From positions 248,001-312,000 of the forward strand of contig OX465114.1 in assembly GCA_949987565.1 (NCBI GenBank): a stretch of 64,000 nt of DNA, in the 5' to 3' direction. Every line of letters starts with the position of its first letter. Within the stretch, counting starts at the first letter, position 1. The position numbers and the translations under genes are program-made. Below the pieces are notes generated by a model. That model searched no databases and was not told where the DNA came from. It worked only from the letters and a program-made list of their open reading frames with translations. Positions 1 through 12,500 of the stretch are shown in pieces. This stretch comes from Luidia sarsii (lineage: Eukaryota; Echinodermata; Asteroidea; Paxillosida; Luidiidae).

Positions 1-103
1 TTAGCTGTTAGTGCTTGACCTTTACATGTGCAGTGCTTCTTCACGGCTATAATCGTGCAGGCAGAAAAGTGACTGTGCTTATTTTATCCCTGTTACCTCG
101 CAG

Positions 104-201
104 ATCTTTTGACCGTGAACATGGAGACGAGCCTTCCCTAAATCCACTGACATTTTGGCACCGACTACGATGAGCGCATCCTGCCATCCATCTGCAACGA
201 G
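104..201 (+). pseudogene. PHB2-like: Prohibitin-2-like exon relic in satellite spacer (first of 29 copies)
   Basis: Each spacer carries a 98-bp exon-like segment, bounded by a pyrimidine-rich tract plus CTCGCAG (acceptor) and by GAG|GTCAGT (donor). One frame gives GTDYDERILPSICNEV, preceded by LP and two stop codons. This closely matches the conserved prohibitin-2 segment around LPxMYQxLGxDYxERVLPSIVNEV. The two stops (TAA, TGA) fall exactly where prohibitin has glutamines, so the copies are dead. Other copies lie 87-184 bases after each spacer start, for example 6297-6394, 18608-18705 and 42516-42613. Prohibitin-2 is an inner mitochondrial membrane scaffold and chaperone protein; no function is implied here. 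The family match was recognised by eye and not searched. NEV rather than TEI favours prohibitin-2 over prohibitin-1. Confidence 0.72.
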
Positions 202-1539
202 GTCAGTGTCCAAGGTCAACTCACTAGTGGCCAGAATTGACCTCTTGGGTTTTGAGTGTGGCTATAAGCCAGGCACTCCATGCATGAAGTCAAGTCCCAA
301 CGTATTCAGTTACACAGTGTAGCTCTTCGTCTGTTTGGCAATAGTCTATCCTGCTTGCCAACGCGTTGAGTTTGTTCTTCGTCTATTTAGCAGTTAGTGC
401 TTGCCCAACGCGTTGAGTTTGTTCTTCATCTATTTAGTAGTTAGTGCTTGCCCAACGCGTTGAGTTTGTTCTTCATCTATTTAGCAGTTAGTGCTTGCCT
501 AACGCGTTGAGTTTGTTCTTCATCTATTTAGTAGTTAGTGCTTGCCCAACGCGTTGAGTTTGTTCTTCATCTACATGTACATGTATTTAGCAGTTAGTGC
601 TTGCCTAACGCGTTGAGTTTTTTCTTCATCTATTTAGCAGTTAGTGCTTGCCTAACGAGTTGAGTTTGTTCTTCATCTAATTAGCAGTTAGTGCTTGCCC
701 AACGCGTTGAGTTTGTTCTTCATCTATTTAGCAGTTAGTGCTTGCCTAACGCGTTGAGTTTTTTCTTCATCTATTTAGTGGTTAGTGCTTGCCCAACGCG
801 TTGAGTTTGTTCTTCATCTATTTAGCAGTTAGTGCTTGCCCAATGCGTTGAGTTTGTTCTTCATCTATTTAGCAGTTAGTGCTTGCCCAATGCGTTGAGT
901 TTGTTCTTCATCTATTTAGCAGTTAGTGCTTGCCTAACGCGTTGAGTTTTTTCTTCATCTATTCAGTAGTTAGTGCTTGCCCAACGCGTTGAGTTTGTTC
1001 TTCATCTATTTAGCAGTTAGTGCTTGCCCAACGCGTTGAGTTTGTTCTGCATCTATTTAGTAGTTAGTGCTTGCCCAACGCATTGAGTTTGTTCTTCATC
1101 TATTTAGCAGTTAGTGCTTGCCTAAGGCGTTGAGTTTGTTCTTCATGTATTTAGCAGTTAGTGCTTGCCCAACGCGTTGAGTTTGTTCTTCGTCTATTTA
1201 GTAGTAAGTGCTTGCCCAATGCGTTGAGTTTGTTCTTCATCTATTTAGCAGTTAGTGCTTGCCCAACGCGTTGAGTTTGTTCTTCGTCTATTTAGTAGTA
1301 AGTGCTTGCCCAATGCGTGGAGTTTGTTCTTCATCTATTTAGCAGTTAGTGCTTGCCCAACGCGTTGAGTTTGTTCTTCATCTATTTAGCAGTTAGTGCT
1401 TGCCCAATGCGTGGAGTTTGTTCTTCATCTATTTAGTAGTTAGTGCTTGCCCAACGCGTTGAGTTTGTTCTTCATCTATTTAGCAGTTAGTGCTTGCCCA
1501 ATGCGTTGAGTTTGTTCTTTGTCTATTTAGCTGTTTATA

Positions 1540-1880
1540 GACCTTTACATGTGCAGTGCTTCTTCACGGCTATAATCTTGCAGGCAGAAAAGTGACTGTG
1601 CTTATTTTATCCCTGTTACCTCGCAGATCTTTTGACCGTGAACATGGAGACGTGCCTTCCCTAAATCCACTGACATTTTGGCACCGACTACGATGAGCGC
1701 ATCCTGCCATCTATCTGCAACGAGGTCAGTGTCCAAGGTCAACTCACTAGTGGCCAGAATTGACCTCTTGGGTTTTGAGTGTGGCTATAAGCCAGGCACT
1801 CCATGCATGAAGTCAAGTCCCAACGTATTCAGTTACACAGGGTAGCTCTTCGTCTATTTGGCAATTGTCTATCCTGCTTA
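1540..1880 (+). repeat. Type B spacer (reference copy)
   Basis: Type B spacers are preceded by CTGTTTATA. They carry GAGACGTGCC, CCATCTATCTG and CACAGGGTAGCTCTTCGTC, then GGCAATTGTC. Other B copies are at 3425, 5263, 8015, 10088, 13216, 15642, 17574, 19950, 23089, 26028 and 31323. The 3425 and 5263 copies share CTCACAG in place of CTCGCAG at the exon acceptor. Confidence 0.85.
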
Positions 1881-4800
1881 ACAACGCGTTGAGTTTGTTC
1901 TTCGTCTATTTAGCAGTTAGTGCTTGCCTAACGCGTTGAGTTTGTTCTTCATCTATTTAGTATTTAGTGCTTGCCCAACGTGTTGAGTTTGTTCTTCATC
2001 TATTTAGCAGTTAGTGCTTGCCTAACGCGTTGAGTTTGTTCTTCATCTATTTAGCAGTTAGTGCTTGCCCAACGCGTTGAGTTTGTTATTCATCTATTTA
2101 GTAGTTAGTGCTTGCCTAACGCGTTGAGTTCGTTCTTCATCTATTTAGTATTTATTGCTTGCCCAACGCGTTGAGTTTGTTCTTCATCTATTTAGCAGTT
2201 AGTGCTTGCCCAATGCGTTGAGTTTGTTCTTCATCTATGTAGCAGTTAGTGCTTGCCCAACGCGTTGAGTTTGTTCTTCATCTATTTAGCAGTTAGTGCT
2301 TGCCCAATGCGTTGAGTTTGTTCTTCATCTATTTAGCAGTTAGTGCTTGCCTAAGGCGTTGAGTTTGTTCTTCATGTATTTAGCAGTTAGTGCTTGCCCA
2401 ACGCGTTGAGTTTGTTCTTCATCTATTTCTGTTAGTGCTTGCCTAACGCGTTGAGTTTTTTCTTCATCTATTTAGTAGTTAGTGCTTGCCCAATGCCTTG
2501 AGTTTGTTCTTCATCTATTTAGCTGTTAGTGCTTGCCCAATGCGTTGAGTTTGTTCTTCATCTATTTAGTAGTTAGTGCTTGCCCAACGCGTTGAGTTTG
2601 TTCTTCGTCTATTTAGCAGTTAGTGCTTGCCTAACGCGTTGAGTTTGTTCTTCATCTATTTAGCAGTTAGTGCTTGCCCAACGCGTTGAGTTTGTTCTTC
2701 ATCTATTTAGTAGATAGTGCTTGCCCAACGCGTTGAGTTTGTTCTTCATCTAATTAGCAGTTAGTGCTTGCCTAACGCGTTGAGTTTGTTCTTCATCTAT
2801 TTAGTAGTTAGTGCTTGCCCAACGCGTTGAGTTTGTTCTTCATCTATTTAGCAGTTAGTGCTTGCCCAATGCGTTGAGTTTGTTCTTCATCTATTTAGCA
2901 GTTAGTGCTTGCCTTACGCGTTGAGTTTTTTCTTCATCTATTCAGTAGTTAGTGCTTGCCCAACACGTTGAGTTTGTTCTTCATCTATTTAGCAGTTAGT
3001 GCTTGCCCAACGCGTTGAGTTTGTTCTGCATCTATTTAGTAGTTAGTGCTTGCCCAACGCGTTGAGTTTGTTCTTCATCTATTTAGCAGTTAGTGCTTGC
3101 CTAAGGCGTTGAGTTTGTTCTTCATGTATTTAGCAGTTAGTGCTTGCCCAACGCGTTGAGTTTGTTCTTCGTCTATTTAGTAGTAAGTGCTTGCCCAATG
3201 CATTGAGTTTGTTCTTCATCTATTTAGCAGTTAGTGCTTGCCCAAAGCGTGGAGTTTGTTCTTCATCTATTTAGTAGTTAGTGCTTGCCCAATGCGTGGA
3301 GTTTGTTCTTCATCTATTTAGTAGTTAGTGCTTGCCCAACGCGTTGAGTTTGTTCTTCATCTATTTAGCAGTTAGTGCTTGCCCAATGCGTTGAGTTTGT
3401 TCTTTGTCTATTTAGCTGTTTATAGACCTTTACATGTGCAGTGCTTCTTCACGGCTATAATCTTGCAGGCAGAAAAGTGACTGTGCTTATTTTATCCCTG
3501 TTACCTCACAGATCTTTTGACCGTGAACATGGAGACGTGCCTTCCCTAAATCCACTGACATTTTGGCACCGACTACGATGAGCGCATCCTGCCATCTATC
3601 TGCAACGAGGTCAGTGTCCAAGGTCAACTCACTAGTGGCCAGAATTGACCTCTTGGGTTTTGAGTGTGGCTATAAGCCAGGCACTCCATGCATGAAGTCA
3701 AGTCCCAACGTATTCAGTTACACAGGGTAGCTCTTCGTCTATTTGGCAATTGTCTATCCTGCTTGCCAACGCGTTGAGTTTGTTCTTCGTCTATTTAGCA
3801 GTTAGTGCTTGCCTAACGCGTTGAGTTTGTTCTTCATCTATTTAGTATTTAGTGCTTGCCCAACGTGTTGAGTTTGTTCTTCATCTATTTAGCAGTTAGT
3901 GCTTGCCTAACGCGTTGAGTTTGTTCTTCATCTATTTAGCAGTTAGTGCTTGCCCAACGCGTTGAGTTTGTTCTTCATCTATTTAGTAGTTAGTGCTTGC
4001 CTAACGCGTTGAGTTCGTTCTTCATCTATTTAGTATTTATTGCTTGCCCAACGCGTTGAGTTTGTTCTTCATCTATTTAGCAGTTAGTGCTTGCCCAACG
4101 CGTTGAGTTTGTTCTTCATCTATGTAGCAGTTAGTGCTTGCCCAACGCGTTGAGTTTGTTCTTCATCTATTTAGCAGTTAGTGCTTGCCCAATGCGTTGA
4201 GTTTGTTCTTCATCTATTTAGCAGTTAGTGCTTGCCTAAGGCGTTGAGTTTGTTCTTCATGTATTTAGCAGTTAGTGCTTGCCCAACGCGTTGAGTTTGT
4301 TCTTCATCTATTTCTGTTAGTGCTTGCCTAACGCGTTGAGTTTGTTCTTCATCTATTTAGCTGTTAGTGCTTGCCCAATGCGTTGAGTTTGTTCTTCATC
4401 TATTTAGTAGTTAGTGCTTGCCCAACGCGTTGAGTTTGTTCTTCGTCTATTTAGCAGTTAGTGCTTGCCTAACGCGTTGAGTTTGTTCTTCATCTATTTA
4501 GCAGTTAGTGCTTGCCCAACGCGTTGAGTTTGTTCTTCATCTATTTAGTAGATAGTGCTTGCCCAACGCGTTGAGTTTGTTCTTCATCTAATTAGCAGTT
4601 AGTGCTTGCCTAACGCGTTGAGTTTGTTCTTCATCTATTTAGTAGTTAGTGCTTGCCCAACGCGTTGAGTTTGTTCTTCATCTATTTAGCAGTTAGTGCT
4701 TGCCCAATGCGTTGAGTTTGTTCTTCATCTATTTAGCAGTTAGTGCTTGCCTTACGCGTTGAGTTTTTTCTTCATCTATTCAGTAGTTAGTGCTTGCCCA

Positions 4801-6209
4801 ACACGTTGAGTTTGTTCTTCATCTATTTAGCAGTTAGTGCTTGCCCAACGCGTTGAGTTTGTTCTGCATCTATTTAGTAGTTAGTGCTTGCCCAACGCGT
4901 TGAGTTTGTTCTTCATCTATTTAGCAGTTAGTGCTTGCCTAAGGCGTTGAGTTTGTTCTTCATGTATTTAGCAGTTAGTGCTTGCCCAACGCGTTGAGTT
5001 TGTTCTTCGTCTATTTAGTAGTAAGTGCTTGCCCAATGCATTGAGTTTGTTCTTCATCTATTTAGCAGTTAGTGCTTGCCCAAAGCGTGGAGTTTGTTCT
5101 TCATCTATTTAGTAGTTAGTGCTTGCCCAATGCGTGGAGTTTGTTCTTCATCTATTTAGTAGTTAGTGCTTGCCCAACGCGTTGAGTTTGTTCTTCATCT
5201 ATTTAGCAGTTAGTGCTTGCCCAATGCGTTGAGTTTGTTCTTTGTCTATTTAGCTGTTTATAGACCTTTACATGTGCAGTGCTTCTTCACGGCTATAATC
5301 TTGCAGGCAGAAAAGTGACTGTGCTTATTTTATCCCTGTTACCTCACAGATCTTTTGACCGTGAACATGGAGACGTGCCTTCCCTAAATCCACTGACATT
5401 TTGGCACCGACTACGATGAGCGCATCCTGCCATCTATCTGCAACGAGGTCAGTGTCCAAGGTCAACTCACTAGTGGCCAGAATTGACCTCTTGGGTTTTG
5501 AGTGTGGCTATAAGCCAGGCACTCCATGCATGAAGTCAAGTCCCAACGTATTCAGTTACACAGGGTAGCTCTTCGTCTATTTGGCAATTGTCTATCCTGC
5601 TTGCCAACGCGTTGAGTTTGTTCTTCGTCTATTTAGCAGTTAGTGCTTGCCTAACGCGTTGAGTTTGTTCTTCATCTATTTAGTATTTAGTGCTTGCCCA
5701 ACGTGTTGAGTTTGTTCTTCATCTATTTAGCAGTTAGTGCTTGCCTAACGCGTTGAGTTTGTTCTTCATCTATTTAGCAGTTAGTGCTTGCCCAACGCGT
5801 TGAGTTTGTTCTTCATCTATTTAGTAGTTAGTGCTTGCCTAACGCGTTGAGTTCGTTCTTCATCTATTTAGTATTTATTGCTTGCCCAACGCGTTGAGTT
5901 TGTTCTTCATCTATTTAGCAGTTAGTGCTTGCCCAACGCGTTGAGTTTGTTCTTCATCTATTTAGCAGTTAGTGCTTGCCTAACGCGTTGAGTTTTTTCT
6001 TCATCTATTCAGTAGTTAGTGCTTGCCCAATGCGTTGAGTTTGTTCTTCATCTATTTAGCTGTTAGTGCTTGCCCAATGCGTTGAGTTTGTTCTTCATCT
6101 ATTTAGTAGTTAGTGCTTGCCCAACGCGTTGAGTTTGTTATTCATCTATTTAGCAGTTAGTGCTTGCCCAACGCGTTGAGTTTGTTCTTCGTCTATTTAG
6201 CAGTTTATA

Positions 6210-6549
6210 GACCTTTACATGTGCAGTGCTTCTTCACGGCTATAATCTTGCAGGCAGAAAAGTGACTGTGCTTATTTTATCCCTGTTACCTTGCAGATCT
6301 TTTGACCGTGAACATGGAGACGAGCCTTCCCTAAATCCACTGACATTTTGGCACCGACTACGATGAGCGCATCCTGCCATCCATCTGCAACGAGGTCAGT
6401 GTCCAAGGTCAACTCACTAGTGGCCAGAATTGACCTCTTGGGTTTTGAGTGTGGCTATAAGCCAGGCACTCCATGCATGAAGTCAAGTCCCAACGTATTC
6501 AGTTACACAGTGTAGCTCTTCGTCTGTTTGGCAATAGTCTATCCTGCTT
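6210..6549 (+). repeat. Type A spacer (reference copy)
   Basis: Type A spacers are preceded by CAGTTTATA. They carry GAGACGAGCC, CCATCCATCTG and CACAGTGTAGCTCTTCGTC, then GGCAATAGTC. Others of this class are at 17, 11035, 14025, 18521, 21414, 24553, 29947, 35242 and, as a subtype, 36148 to 42429. Copies at 17 and 14025 share a distinct junction (GTGCTTGACC in place of TTTATAGACC) and the variant AATCGTGCAGG. Confidence 0.85.
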
Positions 6550-9500
6550 GCCAACGCGTTGAGTTTGTTCTTCGTCTATTTAGCAGTTAGTGCTTGCCCA
6601 ACGCGTTGAGTTTGTTCTTCATCTATTTAGTAGTTAGTGCTTGCCCAACGCGTTGAGTTTGTTCTTCATCTATTTAGCAGTTAGTGCTTGCCTAACGCGT
6701 TGAGTTTGTTCTTCATCTATTTAGTAGTTAGTGCTTGCCCAACGCGTTGAGTTTGTTCTTCATCTACATGTACATGTATTTAGCAGTTAGTGCTTGCCTA
6801 ACGCGTTGAGTTTTTTCTTCATCTATTTAGCAGTTAGTGCTTGCCTAACGAGTTGAGTTTGTTCTTCATCTAATTAGCAGTTAGTGCTTGCCCAACGCGT
6901 TGAGTTTGTTCTTCATCTATTTAGCAGTTAGTGCTTGCCTAACGCGTTGAGTTTTTTCTTCATCTATTTAGTGGTTAGTGCTTGCCCAACGCGTTGAGTT
7001 TGTTCTTCATCTATTTAGCAGTTAGTGCTTGCCCAACGCGTTGAGTTTGTTCTTCATCTATTTAGCAGTTAGTGCTTGCCCAATGCGTTGAGTTTGTTCT
7101 TCATCTATTTAGCAGTTAGTGCTTGCCTAACGCGTTGAGTTTTTTCTTCATCTATTCAGTAGTTAGTGCTTGCCCAACGCGTTGCGTTTGTTCTTCATCT
7201 ATTTAGCAGTTAGTGCTTGCCCAATGCGTTGAGTTTGTTCTTCATCTATTTAGCAGTTAGTGCTTGCCCAACGCGTTGAGTTTGTTCTTCGTCTATTTAG
7301 CAGTTAGTGCTTGCCTAACGCGTTGAGTTTGTTCTTCATCTATTTAGCAGTTAGTGCTTGCCCAATGCGTTGAGTTTGTTCTTCATCTATTTAGCAGTTA
7401 GTGCTTGCCTAACGCGTTGAGTTTTTTCTTCATCTATTCAGTAGTTAGTGCTTGCCCAACGCGTTGAGTTTGTTCTTCATCTATTTAGCAGTTAGTGCTT
7501 GCCCAACGCGTTGAGTTTGTTCTGCATCTATTTAGTAGTTAGTGCTTGCCCAACGCGTTGAGTTTGTTCTTCATCTATTTAGCAGTTAGTGCTTGCCTAA
7601 GGCGTTGAGTTTGTTCTTCATGTATTTAGCAGTTAGTGCTTGCCCAACGCGTTGAGTTTGTTCTTCGTCTATTTAGTAGTAAGTGCTTGCCCAATGCGTT
7701 GAGTTTGTTCTTCATCTATTTAGCAGTTAGTGCTTGCCCAACGCGTTGAGTTTGTTCTTCGTCTATTTAGTAGTAAGTGCTTGCCCAATGCGTGGAGTTT
7801 GTTCTTCATCTATTTAGCAGTTAGTGCTTGCCCAACGCGTTGAGTTTGTTCTTCATCTATTTAGCAGTTAGTGCTTGCCCAATGCGTGGAGTTTGTTCTT
7901 CATCTATTTAGTAGTTAGTGCTTGCCCAACGCGTTGAGTTTGTTCTTCATCTATTTAGCAGTTAGTGCTTGCCCAATGCGTTGAGTTTGTTCTTTGTCTA
8001 TTTAGCTGTTTATAGACCTTTACATGTGCAGTGCTTCTTCACGGCTATAATCTTGCAGGCAGAAAAGTGACTGTGCTTATTTTATCCCTGTTACCTCGCA
8101 GATCTTTTGACCGTGAACATGGAGACGTGCCTTCCCTAAATCCACTGACATTTTGGCACCGACTACGATGAGCGCATCCTGCCATCTATCTGCAACGAGG
8201 TCAGTGTCCAAGGTCAACTCACTAGTGGCCAGAATTGACCTCTTGGGTTTTGAGTGTGGCTATAAGCCAGGCACTCCATGCATGAAGTCAAGTCCCAACG
8301 TATTCAGTTACACAGGGTAGCTCTTCGTCTATTTGGCAATTGTCTATCCTGCTTAACAACGCGTTGAGTTTGTTCTTCGTCTATTTAGCAGTTAGTGCTT
8401 GCCTAACGCGTTGAGTTTGTTCTTCATCTATTTAGTATTTAGTGCTTGCCCAACGTGTTGAGTTTGTTCTTCATCTATTTAGCAGTTAGTGCTTGCCTAA
8501 CGCGTTGAGTTTGTTCTTCATCTATTTAGCAGTTAGTGCTTGCCCAACGCGTTGAGTTTGTTATTCATCTATTTAGTAGTTAGTGCTTGCCTAACGCGTT
8601 GAGTTCGTTCTTCATCTATTTAGTATTTATTGCTTGCCCAACGCGTTGAGTTTGTTCTTCATCTATTTAGCAGTTAGTGCTTGCCCAATGCGTTGAGTTT
8701 GTTCTTCATCTATGTAGCAGTTAGTGCTTGCCCAACGCGTTGAGTTTGTTCTTCATCTATTTAGCAGTTAGTGCTTGCCCAATGCGTTGAGTTTGTTCTT
8801 CATCTATTTAGCAGTTAGTGCTTGCCTAAGGCGTTGAGTTTGTTCTTCATGTATTTAGCAGTTAGTGCTTGCCCAACGCGTTGAGTTTGTTCTTCATCTA
8901 TTTCTGTTAGTGCTTGCCTAACGCGTTGAGTTTTTTCTTCATCTATTTAGTAGTTAGTGCTTGCCCAATGCCTTGAGTTTGTTCTTCATCTATTTAGCTG
9001 TTAGTGCTTGCCCAATGCGTTGAGTTTGTTCTTCATCTATTTAGTAGTTAGTGCTTGCCCAACGCGTTGAGTTTGTTCTTCGTCTATTTAGCAGTTAGTG
9101 CTTGCCTAACGCGTTGAGTTTGTTCTTCATCTATTTAGCAGTTAGTGCTTGCCCAACGCGTTGAGTTTGTTCTTCATCTATTTAGTAGATAGTGCTTGCC
9201 CAACGCGTTGAGTTTGTTCTTCATCTAATTAGCAGTTAGTGCTTGCCTAACGCGTTGAGTTTGTTCTTCATCTATTTAGTAGTTAGTGCTTGCCCAACGC
9301 GTTGAGTTTGTTCTTCATCTATTTAGCAGTTAGTGCTTGCCCAATGCGTTGAGTTTGTTCTTCATCTATTTAGCAGTTAGTGCTTGCCTTACGCGTTGAG
9401 TTTTTTCTTCATCTATTCAGTAGTTAGTGCTTGCCCAACACGTTGAGTTTGTTCTTCATCTATTTAGCAGTTAGTGCTTGCCCAACGCGTTGAGTTTGTT

Positions 9501-12500
9501 CTGCATCTATTTAGTAGTTAGTGCTTGCCCAACGCGTTGAGTTTGTTCTTCATCTATTTAGCAGTTAGTGCTTGCCTAAGGCGTTGAGTTTGTTCTTCAT
9601 GTATTTAGCAGTTAGTGCTTGCCCAACGCGTTGAGTTTGTTCTTCGTCTATTTAGTAGTAAGTGCTTGCCCAATGCATTGAGTTTGTTCTTCATCTATTT
9701 AGCAGTTAGTGCTTGCCCAATGCGTGGAGTTTGTTCTTCATCTATTTAGTAGTTAGTGCTTGCCCAATGCGTGGAGTTTGTTCTTCATCTATTTAGCAGT
9801 TAGTGCTTGCCCAATGCGTGGAGTTTGTTCTTCATCTATTTAGCAGTTAGTGCTTGCCCAACGCGTTGAGTTTGTTCTTCGTCTATTTAGCAGTAAGTGC
9901 TTGCCCAATGCGTGGAGTTTGTTCTTCATCTATTTAGCAGTTAGTGCTTGCCCAATGCGTGGAGTTTGTTCTTCATCTATTTAGTAGTTAGTGCTTGCCC
10001 AACGCGTTGAGTTTGTTCTTCATCAATTTAGCAGTTAGTGCTTGCCCAATGCGTTGAGTTTGTTCTTTGTCTATTTAGCTGTTTATAGACCTTTACATGT
10101 GCAGTGCTTCTTCACGGCTATAATCTTGCAGGCAGAAAAGTGACTGTGCTTATTTTATCCCTGTTACCTCGCAGATCTTTTGACCGTGAACATGGAGACG
10201 TGCCTTCCCTAAATCCACTGACATTTTGGCACCGACTACGATGAGCGCATCCTGCCATCTATCTGCAACGAGGTCAGTGTCCAAGGTCAACTCACTAGTG
10301 GCCAGAATTGACCTCTTGGGTTTTGAGTGTGGCTATAAGCCAGGCACTCCATGCATGAAGTCAAGTCCCAACGTATTCAGTTACACAGGGTAGCTCTTCG
10401 TCTATTTGGCAATTGTCTATCCTGCTTGCCAACGCGTTGAGTTTGTTCTTCGTCTATTTAGCAGTTAGTGCTTGCCTAACGCGTTGAGTTTGTTCTTCAT
10501 CTATTTAGTATTTAGTGCTTGCCCAACGTGTTGAGTTTGTTCTTCATCTATTTAGCAGTTAGTGCTTGCCTAACGCGTTGAGTTTGTTCTTCATCTATTT
10601 AGCAGTTAGTGCTTGCCCAACGCGTTGAGTTTGTTCTTCATCTATTTAGTAGTTAGTGCTTGCCTAACGCGTTGAGTTCGTTCTTCATCTATTTAGTATT
10701 TATTGCTTGCCCAACGCGTTGAGTTTGTTCTTCATCTATTTAGCAGTTAGTGCTTGCCCAACGCGTTGAGTTTGTTCTTCATCTATTTAGCAGTTAGTGC
10801 TTGCCTAACGCGTTGAGTTTTTTCTTCATCTATTCAGTAGTTAGTGCTTGCCCAATGCGTTGAGTTTGTTCTTCATCTATTTAGCTGTTAGTGCTTGCCC
10901 AATGCGTTGAGTTTGTTCTTCATCTATTTAGTAGTTAGTGCTTGCCCAACGCGTTGAGTTTGTTATTCATCTATTTAGCAGTTAGTGCTTGCCCAACGCG
11001 TTGAGTTTGTTCTTCGTCTATTTAGCAGTTTATAGACCTTTACATGTGCAGTGCTTCTTCACGGCTATAATCTTGCAGGCAGAAAAGTGACTGTGCTTAT
11101 TTTATCCCTGTTACCTCGCAGATCTTTTGACCGTGAACATGGAGACGAGCCTTCCCTAAATCCACTGACATTTTGGCACCGACTACGATGAGCGCATCCT
11201 GCCATCCATCTGCAACGAGGTCAGTGTCCAAGGTCAACTCACTAGTGGCCAGAATTGACCTCTTGGGTTTTGAGTGTGGCTATAAGCCAGGCACTCCATG
11301 CATGAAGTCAAGTCCCAACGTATTCAGTTACACAGTGTAGCTCTTCGTCTGTTTGGCAATAGTCTATCCTGCTTGCCAACGCGTTGAGTTTGTTCTTCGT
11401 CTATTTAGCAGTTAGTGCTTGCCCAACGCGTTGAGTTTGTTCTTCATCTATTTAGTAGTTAGTGCTTGCCCAACGCGTTGAGTTTGTTCTTCATCTATTT
11501 AGCAGTTAGTGCTTGCCTAACGCGTTGAGTTTGTTCTTCATCTATTTAGTAGTTAGTGCTTGCCCAACGCGTTGAGTTTGTTCTTCATCTACATGTACAT
11601 GTATTTAGCAGTTAGTGCTTGCCTAACGCGTTGAGTTTTTTCTTCATCTATTTAGCAGTTAGTGCTTGCCTAACGAGTTGAGTTTGTTCTTCATCTAATT
11701 AGCAGTTAGTGCTTGCCCAACGCGTTGAGTTTGTTCTTCATCTATTTAGCAGTTAGTGCTTGCCTAACGCGTTGAGTTTTTTCTTCATCTATTTAGTGGT
11801 TAGTGCTTGCCCAACGCGTTGAGTTTGTTCTTCATCTATTTAGCAGTTAGTGCTTGCCCAACGCGTTGAGTTTGTTCTTCATCTATTTAGCAGTTAGTGC
11901 TTGCCCAATGCGTTGAGTTTGTTCTTCATCTATTTAGCAGTTAGTGCTTGCCTAACGCGTTGAGTTTTTTCTTCATCTATTCAGTAGTTAGTGCTTGCCC
12001 AACGCGTTGAGTTTGTTCTTCATCTATTTAGCAGTTAGTGCTTGCCTAACGCGTTGAGTTTGTTCTGCATCTATTTAGTAGTTAGTGCTTGCCCAACGCG
12101 TTGAGTTTGTTCTTCATCTATTTAGCAGTTAGTGCTTGCCTAAGGCGTTGAGTTTGTTCTTCATGTATTTAGCAGTAAGTGCTTGCCCAACGCGTTGAGT
12201 TTGTTCTTCGTCTATTTAGTAGTAAGTGCTTGCCCAATGCGTTGAGTTTGTTCTTCATCTATTTAGCAGTTAGTGCTTGCCTAACGCGTTGAGTTTTTTC
12301 TTCATCTATTTAGTAGTTAGTGCTTGCCCAACGCGTTGCGTTTGTTCTTCATCTATTTAGCAGTTAGTGCTTGCCCAATGCGTTGAGTTTGTTCTTCATC
12401 TATTTAGCAGTTAGTGCTTGCCCAACGCGTTGAGTTTGTTCTTCGTCTATTTAGCAGTTAGTGCTTGCCTAACGCGTTGAGTTTGTTCTTCATCTATTTA